Origin: Leishmania infantum JPCM5
Lineage: Eukaryota; Euglenozoa; Kinetoplastea; Trypanosomatida; Trypanosomatidae
Assembly (NCBI RefSeq): GCF_000002875.2
Contig: NC_009419.2
Coordinates: 1,550,142 to 1,614,141, forward strand
Reading direction: 5' to 3'
DNA: 64,000 bases
Of the stretch, positions 33,954 through 43,668 are shown piece after piece; positions within the stretch are counted from its first letter, which is position 1, and each line of letters starts with the position of its first letter. Below the pieces are notes generated by a model. The model ran no database searches. It was not told where the DNA came from and saw only the letters and a program-made list of their open reading frames with translations. Made by a program: the position numbers and the translations under genes.

Positions 33954-35644
33954 CGTCACAGCGGAGCGAGAGCCGGATAGATGAGCAGGTGCAGGTAGCG
34001 GTGGTCACGACGGTGCGCAAAAACCGTGCGCTCTTCACTTGTCGCGCTTTTCCTTTTACATATGAAACAGCGAACAAGGTGCTTCGCGCTGCCACGACTA
34101 CTGTATTGCAACAACAACTTCAACTATTACTACGATTACGACTGCCTTCTCAAACTTGTTTTGCAGCACTTTTTCTTTCTCGCGAGAGCAACGAATCTCT
34201 GGTGCCAACGTTTAGATGGGCGGTTTCCCCTTCTCACCCTCTTCGTGATCTGGCAGTGCGTCGTTGACGGGAGCCATAGGCATCTAGGACACTCCTTCCC
34301 ACCTTTTTGCCCGAGACTACGACGAAGGTGGTGCTGTTTCAGGAAGGAACAAAAAAGGAGAAACAGCTGCGTGCCATCCTCGCCTTATTCCTCAACTGAC
34401 CGCATTGATCTCTCTGCCTGTCTTGTGTGACTCGTCTTGCTTTTCCGTTCCCCACCCGTGCCCATGCCTGCGTGCATGTTTTTGTGGCCGTAGTGACTGG
34501 CGCGGGACGCATACTCGTCACGGCGCTGACGTTGTTATGAGTGTGGAGAGGGGTGAACTGCAGGGCCGCAGTGCTCACAAAAGGAGGGAAGAAACAGATC
34601 GAAAAAAAATACAAAAATAAAAATAGACAAGCATGCAAGCAAACGCTCACGCACACACACGCACACACACACACACACACATACGGCTTTCACTGGTGCG
34701 TCATCGGCTTGTTACTGGAGTGCCGTGTGCGACAAGCCGTGAAAGAGCGAGCGAGAGAGGGATGCGTGCAGCCTTTTCAAGAGGCTTTCGTCCACATCTC
34801 TGCTATTTGCTGTGCTCGCTGCTGCTCTTTCAGCACCTCCTCTCTTTCATGACGGTCACCTGCGAGAGGGGGAGCTAGACAGTTCTCAACCGCGCCACCC
34901 AAACGACGCGTGCCTCTTTGTGTTGGTGCAGCACTGCGGGCAGCATGCAACGACTGCAGGGCGCGAGCATGATGTCCCGTAGAGGGATGTCTTTGGCTCC
35001 TTTGCACCATTTTCTTGAAGAGCTCGCTTCTCCCATCTACCGTTCATCGTGTCACCTTGCTGCCCTCTCTCTCTTTCCACCCTCTTGGGCCTCCCTGCCT
35101 TCCTTCCGCCATTTCCACTCCGAAAAGGGCCACAGTACTCATCACGGCTTCGCAGGGACCCGCTTGCTTCCGCATACACACTCGTGAAGTTATTCGCGGT
35201 CTTTCTCCCCTCCTCCTTTCCTTGTACTTCGCTCTGTACCTCTTTCCTTGTTGTTTCCCGTTGAGTGTTCCACTCATCACTTGTGAGTGCACTCTGCCGT
35301 GCGCTTGCTCCTCTCTGCTACTTGTTGCTTTTTTCTCGTCGTCGGTGTTTGTGCACCCTTTTTCATCATCTCTCCTCCTCCATCTCCTACTCCACGCCCC
35401 CACCCCCTCACCTCTATTGAAGCCAGTGGCCGCCGTGGTTTGATTTGTATACATACGACACCGCGACCCGCGTGCCTCCGTCGAGAACACTCACTCGAAC
35501 ACCAAAGTCCGAGTTTAACCGGACGTTAGCGTTGCCCGCCTTTTCCCTCCGGCGAACGCGAGAGCCCATTCCACTGCCGCGAGGGCAGGCTAGAAAACGA
35601 GGACCCGCGTCTGCGTGTGTTCGTATTAAGGCGCAGAGCACAAG
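33954..35644. other. 1.7-kb spacer upstream of the second PKAC gene
   Basis: C/T-rich spacer with an A-rich patch near 34599-34625 and a (CA)n tract at about 34662-34682. No coding region is recognised; frames are short and of spacer composition. Confidence 0.6.
35355..35426 (+). promoter_or_regulatory. Probable trans-splice acceptor of the second PKAC gene
   Basis: A long pyrimidine tract (35355-35418) ends in AGs at 35421-35422 and 35425-35426, about 220 nt before the ATG at 35645. This 5' flank is unrelated to that of the upstream PKAC copy. Confidence 0.5.
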
Positions 35645-36760
35645 ATGTCGTCTGCTGCCAAGGACAGCTGTCCGGCGGAGTCGTCGGGCCACCTCAACAA
35701 CGAGAAGGCGCAGTTGTCGAAGATTCCCTCCAGTCATCCCGACCCCTCGAAGGTGGCTGTCGCGTCAAAAGTAAAGGCCGCCTATTCCTTTGAGAGGCCG
35801 GACACCTCCAGCTGGAAACTCTCGGATTTCGAACTGAAGAACACGCTCGGCACCGGCTCCTTCGGCCGCGTGCGCATCGCCCACCGCAAGGGCACGGAGG
35901 AGTACTACGCGATCAAGTGCCTGAGAAAGCGCGAGATCATCAAGATGAAGCAGCAGCAGCACGTTGCGCAGGAAAAGGGGATCCTAATGGAGCTGTGCCA
36001 CCCGTTCATCGTGAACATGATGTGCTCCTTCCAGGACGAGAAGAAGGTGTACTTTGTGCTGGAGTTCGTCATGGGCGGCGAGATGTTCACACACCTGCGC
36101 ACTGCCGGGCGGTTCCCGAATGACGTTGCGAAGTTCTACCACGCGGAGCTGGTGCTTGCGTTCGAGTATCTGCACTCGCTGGACGTGATCTACCGCGATC
36201 TGAAGCCGGAGAATCTTCTGCTGGACAACAAGGGGCACGCGAAGGTGACGGACTTTGGGTTTGCGAAGAAGGTGCCAGACCGGACGTTCACGCTGTGCGG
36301 GACACCGGAATATCTTGCGCCGGAGGTGATCCAGAGCAAGGGCCACGGGAAGGCGGTGGACTGGTGGACGATGGGCGTGCTGCTGTACGAATTCATTGCC
36401 GGATACCCGCCGTTCTACGACGACACGCCGTTCCGAATTTACGAGAAGATCCTTGCTGGGCGGCTGAAGTTCCCGAACTGGTTCGACGGCCGTGCGCGCG
36501 ACCTCGTGAAGGGGCTGCTGCAGACAGACCATACGAAGCGCCTGGGGACGCTGAAAGGCGGGCCGGCGGACGTGAAGAGCCACCCGTACTTCCACGGTGC
36601 GAACTGGGACAAGCTGTATGCACGCTACTACCCCGCGCCGATCCCTGTGCGGGTGAAGAGCCCTGGCGACACGAGCAACTTCGAGAAGTACCCGGACAGC
36701 CCGGTCGACCGCACGCCTGCGCTGACGTCGGCGCAGCAGGCGGAATTCAATGGCTTTTAG
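35645..36760 (+). CDS. PKAC1: cAMP-dependent protein kinase (PKA) catalytic subunit, downstream copy
   Basis: A 371-residue AGC kinase. Motifs are the glycine loop from Gly69, Lys91, catalytic Asp175 in YRDLKPEN, DFG starting at Asp193, Thr206 in the activation loop TFTLCGTPEY, and the C-terminal hydrophobic motif FNGF (368-371). The first 51 residues (MSSAAKDSCP onward) have no similarity to the upstream copy, while from Pro52 only the two residues inside the FxxF motif differ. The N-terminus has no N-terminal Gly for myristoylation. The two isoforms probably phosphorylate the same targets but may differ in localisation, stability and C-tail docking through their unique ends, and in expression through unrelated UTRs. 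The symbol comes from remembered synteny. Confidence 0.95.
   Translation: MSSAAKDSCPAESSGHLNNEKAQLSKIPSSHPDPSKVAVASKVKAAYSFERPDTSSWKLSDFELKNTLGTGSFGRVRIAHRKGTEEYYAIKCLRKREIIKMKQQQHVAQEKGILMELCHPFIVNMMCSFQDEKKVYFVLEFVMGGEMFTHLRTAGRFPNDVAKFYHAELVLAFEYLHSLDVIYRDLKPENLLLDNKGHAKVTDFGFAKKVPDRTFTLCGTPEYLAPEVIQSKGHGKAVDWWTMGVLLYEFIAGYPPFYDDTPFRIYEKILAGRLKFPNWFDGRARDLVKGLLQTDHTKRLGTLKGGPADVKSHPYFHGANWDKLYARYYPAPIPVRVKSPGDTSNFEKYPDSPVDRTPALTSAQQAEFNGF
35797..36741 (+). repeat. Long direct repeat within PKAC genes, copy B
   Basis: Counterpart of 1480-2424 in the same orientation, with one synonymous difference seen over 945 bp. The sharp borders, one inside codon 52 and one inside the last codons, fit repeated gene conversion. 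Confidence 0.9.
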
Positions 36761-37439
36761 CTCCCTATGCCGGGATAGTAGCGAGACGGGTACACGGAGC
36801 AGGGACGCCGTTTGCTTGTTGCTCCTACAGTAGCTGCGTGCAAATCCAAACATCTTCGCCGCCTGCCCAACTTGTTCGCGTCTTTCGACTTTTTGCTGCG
36901 AGAGTGTGTTTAGGGCCTCGCTCCTCTTCCATTCATACACATCCTACGCCAACCCCTCTTGGGTGTGCACAAGCACTGCTGTTGATGTTGTCACGATGTA
37001 AAGCAAAGCAAGTAACAACAAAACAAAACAAAAAGCACAGATGCGATCGCGCGTTGATGGCGGCTCTTTCTCTCCTCTCTCTCTTCTTGTGCTCTGTGTG
37101 CTGGTTGGCCCCCCCTTGTTGCGTTCTTTCTGTGCTCTTCGCCCCCTCCCTCCCTCACATTTTCTTTTTCGATGCGCGTTGTCGATGTCTCTGTTGTTGA
37201 TCGACTTGTGCCTCCATTATGTTTTCTGTTCTCTTTTTCGCTCATTGTGCACTTCAAGGCATCACTGCCTGGCGGGCTGCGAGCGAAGTCTCTGGATGAC
37301 GCGAAACTCTAGCGGCAAGCAAGCCGCGACTCTTCCATTTTACCAAGTTCCCTTACTCCCTGCCGAAAGATGGTGCGACATAGACAGACATCGGATTAGT
37401 GGCATCGGTGACGCGTTGCGATAAGAATAGAGCCCTAGA

Positions 37440-38810
37440 TACAGCGACAAGAGGCTTTGGCCGCCTCGCGTGCAGCTGTCGCGCCGAATGTGAAGCAGCG
37501 GCGCTGGTGTGCGGCCTGCTGCGTGGACGACTGGGCTGACCAACGCACAGAGGGGGGGGCCCGCGCCGCTGTTGCTACGGGCGCGCTCTCCCTCCGCTTG
37601 GCACCCGGCACGGGCCCCGCAGCGGTGGGGGAGGGCATGCGGCGGACGTATCTGGGCACAAGTGCTGGCGCTGCCGGCCCGTCGCGTGCGCCTCTCATTT
37701 CAGTCTGCCTGTGGCCATTGCGGATGGGCGCACCACGGCGAGGTTGGCAGGCTTGCCGGATCGGCAGTGGCAGAGGAGCCGGCGCCGACTGCGTGGATCA
37801 CGCGCCTGGTCGCCGGCCTCAGACGCCAGGCCGACATCGCCCGAAACCGCGATACACGATGCGGCACGCTGAGACAAGAGGTGCTTGGCGGCAGCCGTCC
37901 CACACCAGAGGAGCAGGGATGCTGAGCTCACGATACGACAGGCGGCCATCCTCGCACAGGTCCGCGCGGGCACCCCGTCCATGCACTGGGGATCGCTGCA
38001 GCGGCGGGTGCCTGGCAGCGACGAGGCGGAGCGCGGATGGCGTGCTGCCCGCTGCTCCGCTGGTGTTGCGGCGCCCCCCGCCCCCGCCGGAGCCTCCAAC
38101 CCCGCCGGTGCTGGCCATGAGGGCGTCACATCGAAAGAAAGAGTGCAGAGGTGAGAGAGCAAGAGTGATGGACGGAAGGGGCGCGAAGAAATCCCATAGC
38201 AGTGAGCCCCACAGCGCATGTGTGCATAGCACGCGGCATCTTCGGCATCTGTCCAGGGCTGCACTGATGAGGCACAGATGCCGGAAGCATCACGAGAGCA
38301 GCCCGAGCTGCACCATCCGGGCCCTCCCGACTCCCCATGCGGAGGGTCTCCATATTATGGGATGCCGCGGCGTGAAGCGACCGAGGGCGAAGCATGGCAC
38401 GCAGGCAGGGGGTGCGCAGGGCCACCGAGGGCCCTGACCTGAGGCTGGCCAACGTCCTCCTCGAGCTCATCCGGCATGTCACCTTGACCACTCCCCTATT
38501 ACCCGCACGACAGACGCCGCCGCCTCCGCCCTCGAGCAGGAGCATGGGCGCGGCCCGCGTTGGATCAGGCCATGCAGCTCACCCATGTCCGTGGGACGCC
38601 CGCCGCGCAGCACGCACCCGAGGAAGGGACGAGCAAGGACAGGAAGTGCCCGTGCGGCGTATGGCCCGATGCGAAGGCAGGCGGCTCGTCCTAGACGCCC
38701 AGGATGCAGCCGTAACCCCCCCTACAGAGACGGGTGGGCTGCGGTTGTATGCGCCAATCGGAGGACTCGCTCGCGGTGGAGTCACGCACTTTGAAGAATT
38801 TTTGTGATCC
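37440..38810 (+). mobile_element. DIRE-like degenerate ingi/L1Tc-type retrotransposon remnant, copy 2
   Basis: Remains of the 3' end of a non-LTR retrotransposon polyprotein are readable in three shifted frames. An RNase H-like start (DDWADQRTEGGARAAVA) lies at about 37526-37576, and the RNase H end FQSACGHCGWAHHGEVGRLA at about 37697-37756. In the latter, the expected final Asp is Gly. A post-RNase H helix follows at about 37927-38010 (LTIRQAAILAQVRAGTPSMH). The zinc-finger segment at 38123-38787 is shared with copy 1. At least two frameshifts and several stops show it is dead. Fragments of this kind are called DIREs in Leishmania. Confidence 0.75.
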
Positions 38811-41800
38811 ACCCATATGCGTTTCAATTTTGTTCTTGGCCTGAGTTCCGGTCACAGTTGCGTCATCTTGTACATGCACATCACTACATATGTACATATG
38901 AGTGTCTTTGTTTTTTTTTTTGTGCGTGTATGTGTGTTCTTCGGCGTTCTGGTGCGATTTTTTTAGTCAATAGGCGGTGGATCCCTTTTTTCGTGTTGTT
39001 CTTGGTGGGAGAAATGCCTTCCGAGCCTCTTCGTGCTTTTGGTTCTCCTCCTCCCCATTTACTCCATGACGCTCTTTTTTTTCTTGATGTGGGGCTGTGG
39101 GCGTTCTCCGGCGCTGATGTCTTCTCGTGGCTCTTCGATGGAGACCGGCGATGGTGCTATCTGCAAGGGGGTCACTTCCGACTTCAGCCGTTGCAAATGG
39201 GGCGACGCTTGTACTGGAGACAGGCAATGGGACAGACGAAATAGCGAAAACCAAATGTAGAGGGAGTAGGGAGGCGGCGGGGGTTCCACGAAAGGTAAAA
39301 AAGCTGTGTAAGCGGAGTCTACGCTTCCGACTTGTCTGGTCGTAACGAATACGGGGCAGCGCCGTCCTCATCTCTCAGGGACAGCTGTCTCTAAATAAAC
39401 GAACGCACGAAGACAAACTTTTTCCCTTTTTCGTGTTCTGTTGTGCGCTCTTAGAGTCCCTCAAAAGGCGTATGTTGGCTAGCTGGAAGCGAGCGCCATG
39501 CAGTGTGTTAGAGAGTGAACGGGATCCGCGTGCGACGCAGGACATTTTAAGGCTTAGACTGAAAGAATAGGCAGAGCATGTAGGGAGGGGCTGAAGAAAA
39601 CAGAGTGGCTGCGTGTCCGCTGCAACTTTTAGACGTTTTATTATTATCATTATTATTGGTCAGCCCTCTCGTTTCGCTTCCTGTTTTTTTTTTCTTTTTC
39701 TTCGCCCCACCCCCTCCTCTTCTCGTTCTCTAAGCCAATTCTCCCTCGCGTTTATTTCCACTGGACACATCAAACCGCGGCGATTCTTTGTGTGCCTCTG
39801 TTTTCTTTGCTCGTCCTCTTTTTTTTTCCCATATATTGTTCTTATTATCCTCTCACCCTCTCGCTCTCTCCGACTCTCTCTCTGTCTCGCTTCTCTCTAC
39901 TGTCGATCTCTTCTCGTTCTTCTTTTTCGCATGCGTGGCGTGCCTGTGTGCGTGTGTTCTACCTATATACATGTATGTTGTACTTTACTTGACGTGGCAT
40001 AAGGGAAACGAAGCAGGCAAGGAGTGAAGGCGGGGGTAACGAAAACCGGAGGAGAGCATAGGTATTTACCTTTTTGGAATGCGCTAGCAAGCATACAAGA
40101 AGGTGTGCGCGTGTGTGTGTGTCAGAAGGTGTGCTTGTTTGGCTGTGCGTGAGAGTACGTGTCTTTGCTCTATTTGCGTACATGCTGTCATCAGCCTATG
40201 TTTCATCTCTTTATCTCTTCCCGTCTACGTGTTGTGCGCGCGTGTGCTTTCGGCTTATGGGCTCCGTCTCCTCTGTCCCATGCTGCTGCTCCTGTCGTTT
40301 CTGTTTAAAGTTTGGCTCGCTGGATTTTTTTTATCCTTTTCTACGTGCATGAGACACTCGCTTTTACCCATACATGTACACCTACCTGCAGGCACACTCG
40401 CACGTGTCTTCGTGGCTCTTCGTTTTTCTTTATGTGCTTTTCGAGGGAAGAGGGAGGCTGGCTTTCCTTGCCCGAGTCGTCCGTTGTTCGCGCTCTCGCG
40501 CTTTTCTTTCACTCCCTTTTCATTGAACTTTGTGTGGTAGGGTGCAATGGCGGCGGTAGCACTCCAGCGCAGACAGACAGCCCGACGGTCAGCCACACAC
40601 GCCTATACTCCAACAAGCGTAGTGGAATACCAACAACCTCTGTTTTCTTGCAGATACTCGAACACGCATGTAAGCACTCTTTCGCTCACATTCATGCACA
40701 TTAAAATACGCAGCGGCAGCTCAAAAGACAAACGGCAAAAACGAAGAGATGAAACAATATAGGCAAGCGAGACGCACTACAAGAGTGACGAGGAGCCAAT
40801 GCCATTGTCGTATGAATGGTACGAGGCGCTGCTGCTGCCCTCTTTTTGGAAAAGGTCAAGCCTGCGGCGGCCCCTCTTTCAATCGTCTGGGGTCGACTCT
40901 TTCCGCTGCCTTCTTCATGTGTATTGGGAGAGGAGATAGGCGAGAGAAGCTCACCCCCTAGGCCGGAACCTGAAGGAGCGGCAACAGGGATCGGAAGACC
41001 ACTTCACGGCTGTGCTTCTTTCCACGAAGGACCTATGACGTCGGTACCGAGGAGCTGGGGAGAGCGAAAGACGCGGATTTGGCGCCACCTGACCTGCGCT
41101 CTCTGTTTTCCATTCGCCACTTCAAAAGAAACGCGCCGCGGCATCTGCGGCGCCATCCGCGGGTGGCCTGTGACCCTTCACCCCTCTCCGACTCTCCCCC
41201 CTCTGGGGATTGTGTCTCTCTCTCTACGCTCTCGCCGGCAATGCCTGGTTCTTTTTCTCTACCACTCTTCCTTCTTGTTGCCTCTTTGCTTCCTTGCCTC
41301 TCTCTTCGCGGTGCACTACGCCAAAGCAGACGAGAAGAAAAGCAGTCGCCGTCATTGTATTGTCGACGCCTGCGCACGCGCGGTTGGTGTGCACCCAAGC
41401 CACCGAGTGTGCCCCCTTAGAAAAAAAAACAAATCGGCTGACTACGTTCGTCCCGTCTTTTTTTTTTCTTGTCCCTGTACGCCTTCATCCTCACCAACGC
41501 CGGCTCGACAGTCACGGAAGAGCAACAGCAGCAAAGAAAAAAGCAAAGAGAGGTAAACGGTGCTCGAGGGAGAGTGAGTATCACCACTCTCTCTGCACCT
41601 CTGTTTCAACCTTTACTGCATCCGCTCCTCTCCGCTATCTGTTGCCCACCCCCTTTTCCGCTCTTTCTTTTGGCAAGCTTCACATCGCCTCAACAGCGCT
41701 ACTTCCCGTTTGCGCCTACACCTCTCTCCCCCTTCGGCGCTCAGCATCCTTTATCATCTTCATATCCCGCAAGCAAGTGGTGGCTGTGCGTGCTGACATA

Positions 41801-41838
41801 CTGCTGCCTTTTCTCTCTTCGCCGCCGTTCTAGCACAA

Positions 41839-41891
41839 TATACATACATACATACATATGTATATATATATATGTATGTATGTATGTATGT
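41839..41891 (+). repeat. Palindromic (TACA)n/(TGTA)n tract with AT core
   Basis: Four to five ACAT units (41841-41857) face five ATGT units (41872-41890) across a TA-rich core, giving a potential long AT-rich hairpin or cruciform about 600 bp upstream of the hydrolase gene. Confidence 0.85.
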
Positions 41892-42173
41892 CTATTTGGA
41901 CTCTCTGTGGTGACCATCTATTCTCTCTCTCCCGCTTTGCGCATCGCTCAGCTGTCCTTTTTTTTGGTTCAAGGCAAAACAAGAGTGTCTGAAGGTTGCG
42001 TGAGGAGCTTTCAATAACAAGGTGGCGAGAGGGCAACACTCCCAGACTTTATTTGGTCTCCTTGTCCTTGCGTCGCATTGTTTTGGTGTTCTCCGCTTGC
42101 GCTGTGTTGGGCTCCCGCGCACACGCGCCCCCCCTCGCCTGCGCGTCCTTTGGTTTTTGTCGCCTCGTCGGCG

Positions 42174-42231
42174 CGCTTTTTTTCGCACCCTTGCCCGGTT
42201 TGGGGTGCTCCTCCTACCGCGCTTCATCCAG
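42174..42231 (+). promoter_or_regulatory. Possible trans-splice acceptor of the alpha/beta hydrolase gene
   Basis: A T-rich start and C/T-rich sequence interrupted by several G residues precede CATCCAG, with AG at 42230-42231, about 250 nt before the ATG at 42484. This is weaker than the other acceptors. Confidence 0.35.
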
Positions 42232-42483
42232 TTTGCTCGCTAAACAGAAAGGTAGGGAGGTGGTTGGGGTGAGGGGGAGGGAGCAAGGAGCAAAGGAACG
42301 GCGACTTCGGCTGCACGCCTTCGCCTGCATTCCTTGACATCATCGAGCAGCAGCATTCACGGCACAGACTGCGCGCATGCGTACGTGCCAAAAAGACTCA
42401 CAATCACTTCTCCAAGGCGACATCTGAGCTTGGACTCCAACGCCAGCACTTACAACTTGATCTCTCCTAGCGAAAACGGCACG

Positions 42484-43668
42484 ATGAGCTTTGGCGGCTT
42501 TCTTCTCTCGGCCGGACTCTACTTGGTCCTGGTCGCCGTATTTGTGTCGCTCTTTCTGCACATCATGAGCTACCGCTACCGAAGTCAGCAGAACCGGCTT
42601 CTCTACTACCCACAGATTCCTCCAGAGAGCCGAGAGGTCTGCGAAGACCCGGTGACGCTCGGCATCCCCTATGCAGAGCGTGTGTGTGTCACCACTGCTG
42701 ATAAAGTACGATTGTCGGGCTACATGCTATGGCCAGCACCTGCACCGTCCACGGAAAAGAGCGGCAATGCAAGCGTCCCCGAATCGATCGGGCGCGCATC
42801 CTCGAATGCGGCCACCGCAGAGGGAGGCACGCATGCAGAGGTGGATGCATCAGGTAGCGCTACAGACAGTACCAGCGCCGGCAGCGTGGTGCCTGGCAGC
42901 AGCAGAAGCGTTACCATGTCGAGCGGGATGCCGAGTTTTGTGATGCTGTACTTTCACGGAAACGCCGGTAACGTCGGCCATCGCCTGCCTCTTGCTCAGG
43001 CCTTTGTGGCCCACCTGAAGTGCGCGGTCATGATGGTTGACTATCGCGGTTTTGGCCTTAGCGATGACTCGGAGCAGACACAGGAGACGTTGGAGCTGGA
43101 TGCGCAGGCCTGCTTCGACTATCTGTGGCAGGATCCTCGTGTGCCGCGTGATCGTATCATCGTCATGGGCACCAGCCTCGGTGGCGCTGTTTCGATTCAC
43201 TTGGCTGCCAACGAGCGGTACGCCCGCCGCATAGCTGCTGTGATTGTAGAAAACTCCTTCAGCTCCATTAGCGACATGGCCTCTGCACTGAGCCGGCCAA
43301 TCCTGACGAAGCTGGCGAGTCAATGCCCAGGCCTTGCGGTGGGTATCTTCGAGTACTACGTCAAGCCCCTGGCTCTGCGGATAAGTTGGAACAGCGCGCA
43401 GAAGATTACTAAGGTTGTGGTGCCGATGCTCTTCCTCTCTGGTATGCGTGATGAGATAGTGCCACCGGAGCAGATGCGGACACTATACAAGGCCGCGACG
43501 AAGTGTCTGCGCGATGGCAACGGTAGCGACCTCACCGTTCCGCTGCGTCGCTTTCTCGAGTTTGAGGACGGGCGCCACAACAACCTGCCGCTGATGCCCG
43601 GTTACATGAGCGCCCTGCAGGACTTTGTCACGGACGTGCGCAACGCCGGAGCTGCTGCTGTCGTTTGA
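42484..43668 (+). CDS. Membrane-anchored alpha/beta hydrolase of the BEM46/ABHD13 type
   Basis: This 394-residue protein begins with a single hydrophobic segment (about residues 5-27, FLLSAGLYLVLVAVFVSLFL) acting as a signal anchor, followed by an alpha/beta hydrolase fold. The oxyanion region YFHGNAGNVGHRLPLA, the nucleophile elbow MGTSLGG (Ser231), an Asp in GMRDEIVPPEQM (Asp323) and a His in EDGRHNNLP (His365) form a complete Ser-Asp-His triad. An Ala/Ser-rich insertion (about 95-140) separates the anchor region from the core. Leishmania homologues are often labelled serine peptidase family S9, but BEM46/ABHD13 relatives are more likely lipid or thioester hydrolases; the substrate is unknown. 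The frame is open to 42334, but only through TTG, so the ATG at 42484 is used. Confidence 0.88.
   Translation: MSFGGFLLSAGLYLVLVAVFVSLFLHIMSYRYRSQQNRLLYYPQIPPESREVCEDPVTLGIPYAERVCVTTADKVRLSGYMLWPAPAPSTEKSGNASVPESIGRASSNAATAEGGTHAEVDASGSATDSTSAGSVVPGSSRSVTMSSGMPSFVMLYFHGNAGNVGHRLPLAQAFVAHLKCAVMMVDYRGFGLSDDSEQTQETLELDAQACFDYLWQDPRVPRDRIIVMGTSLGGAVSIHLAANERYARRIAAVIVENSFSSISDMASALSRPILTKLASQCPGLAVGIFEYYVKPLALRISWNSAQKITKVVVPMLFLSGMRDEIVPPEQMRTLYKAATKCLRDGNGSDLTVPLRRFLEFEDGRHNNLPLMPGYMSALQDFVTDVRNAGAAAVV

Larger units (their letters stand above)
36761..42483. other. 5.7-kb spacer with a degenerate retroelement
   Basis: The spacer holds the DIRE-like remnant (about 37440-38810), T-rich stretches (39640-39960, 40200-40530), and a TACA/TGTA palindrome at about 41839-41891. 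No further gene is supported; for example the frame at 40816-41556 has spacer-like composition and overlaps others. Confidence 0.55.

Noticed and set aside
37457..38437. 326-codon frame across retroelement copy 2
   Set aside because: It runs through pieces whose meaningful reading switches frame at least twice, so it is not an intact gene but a fossil of the element.
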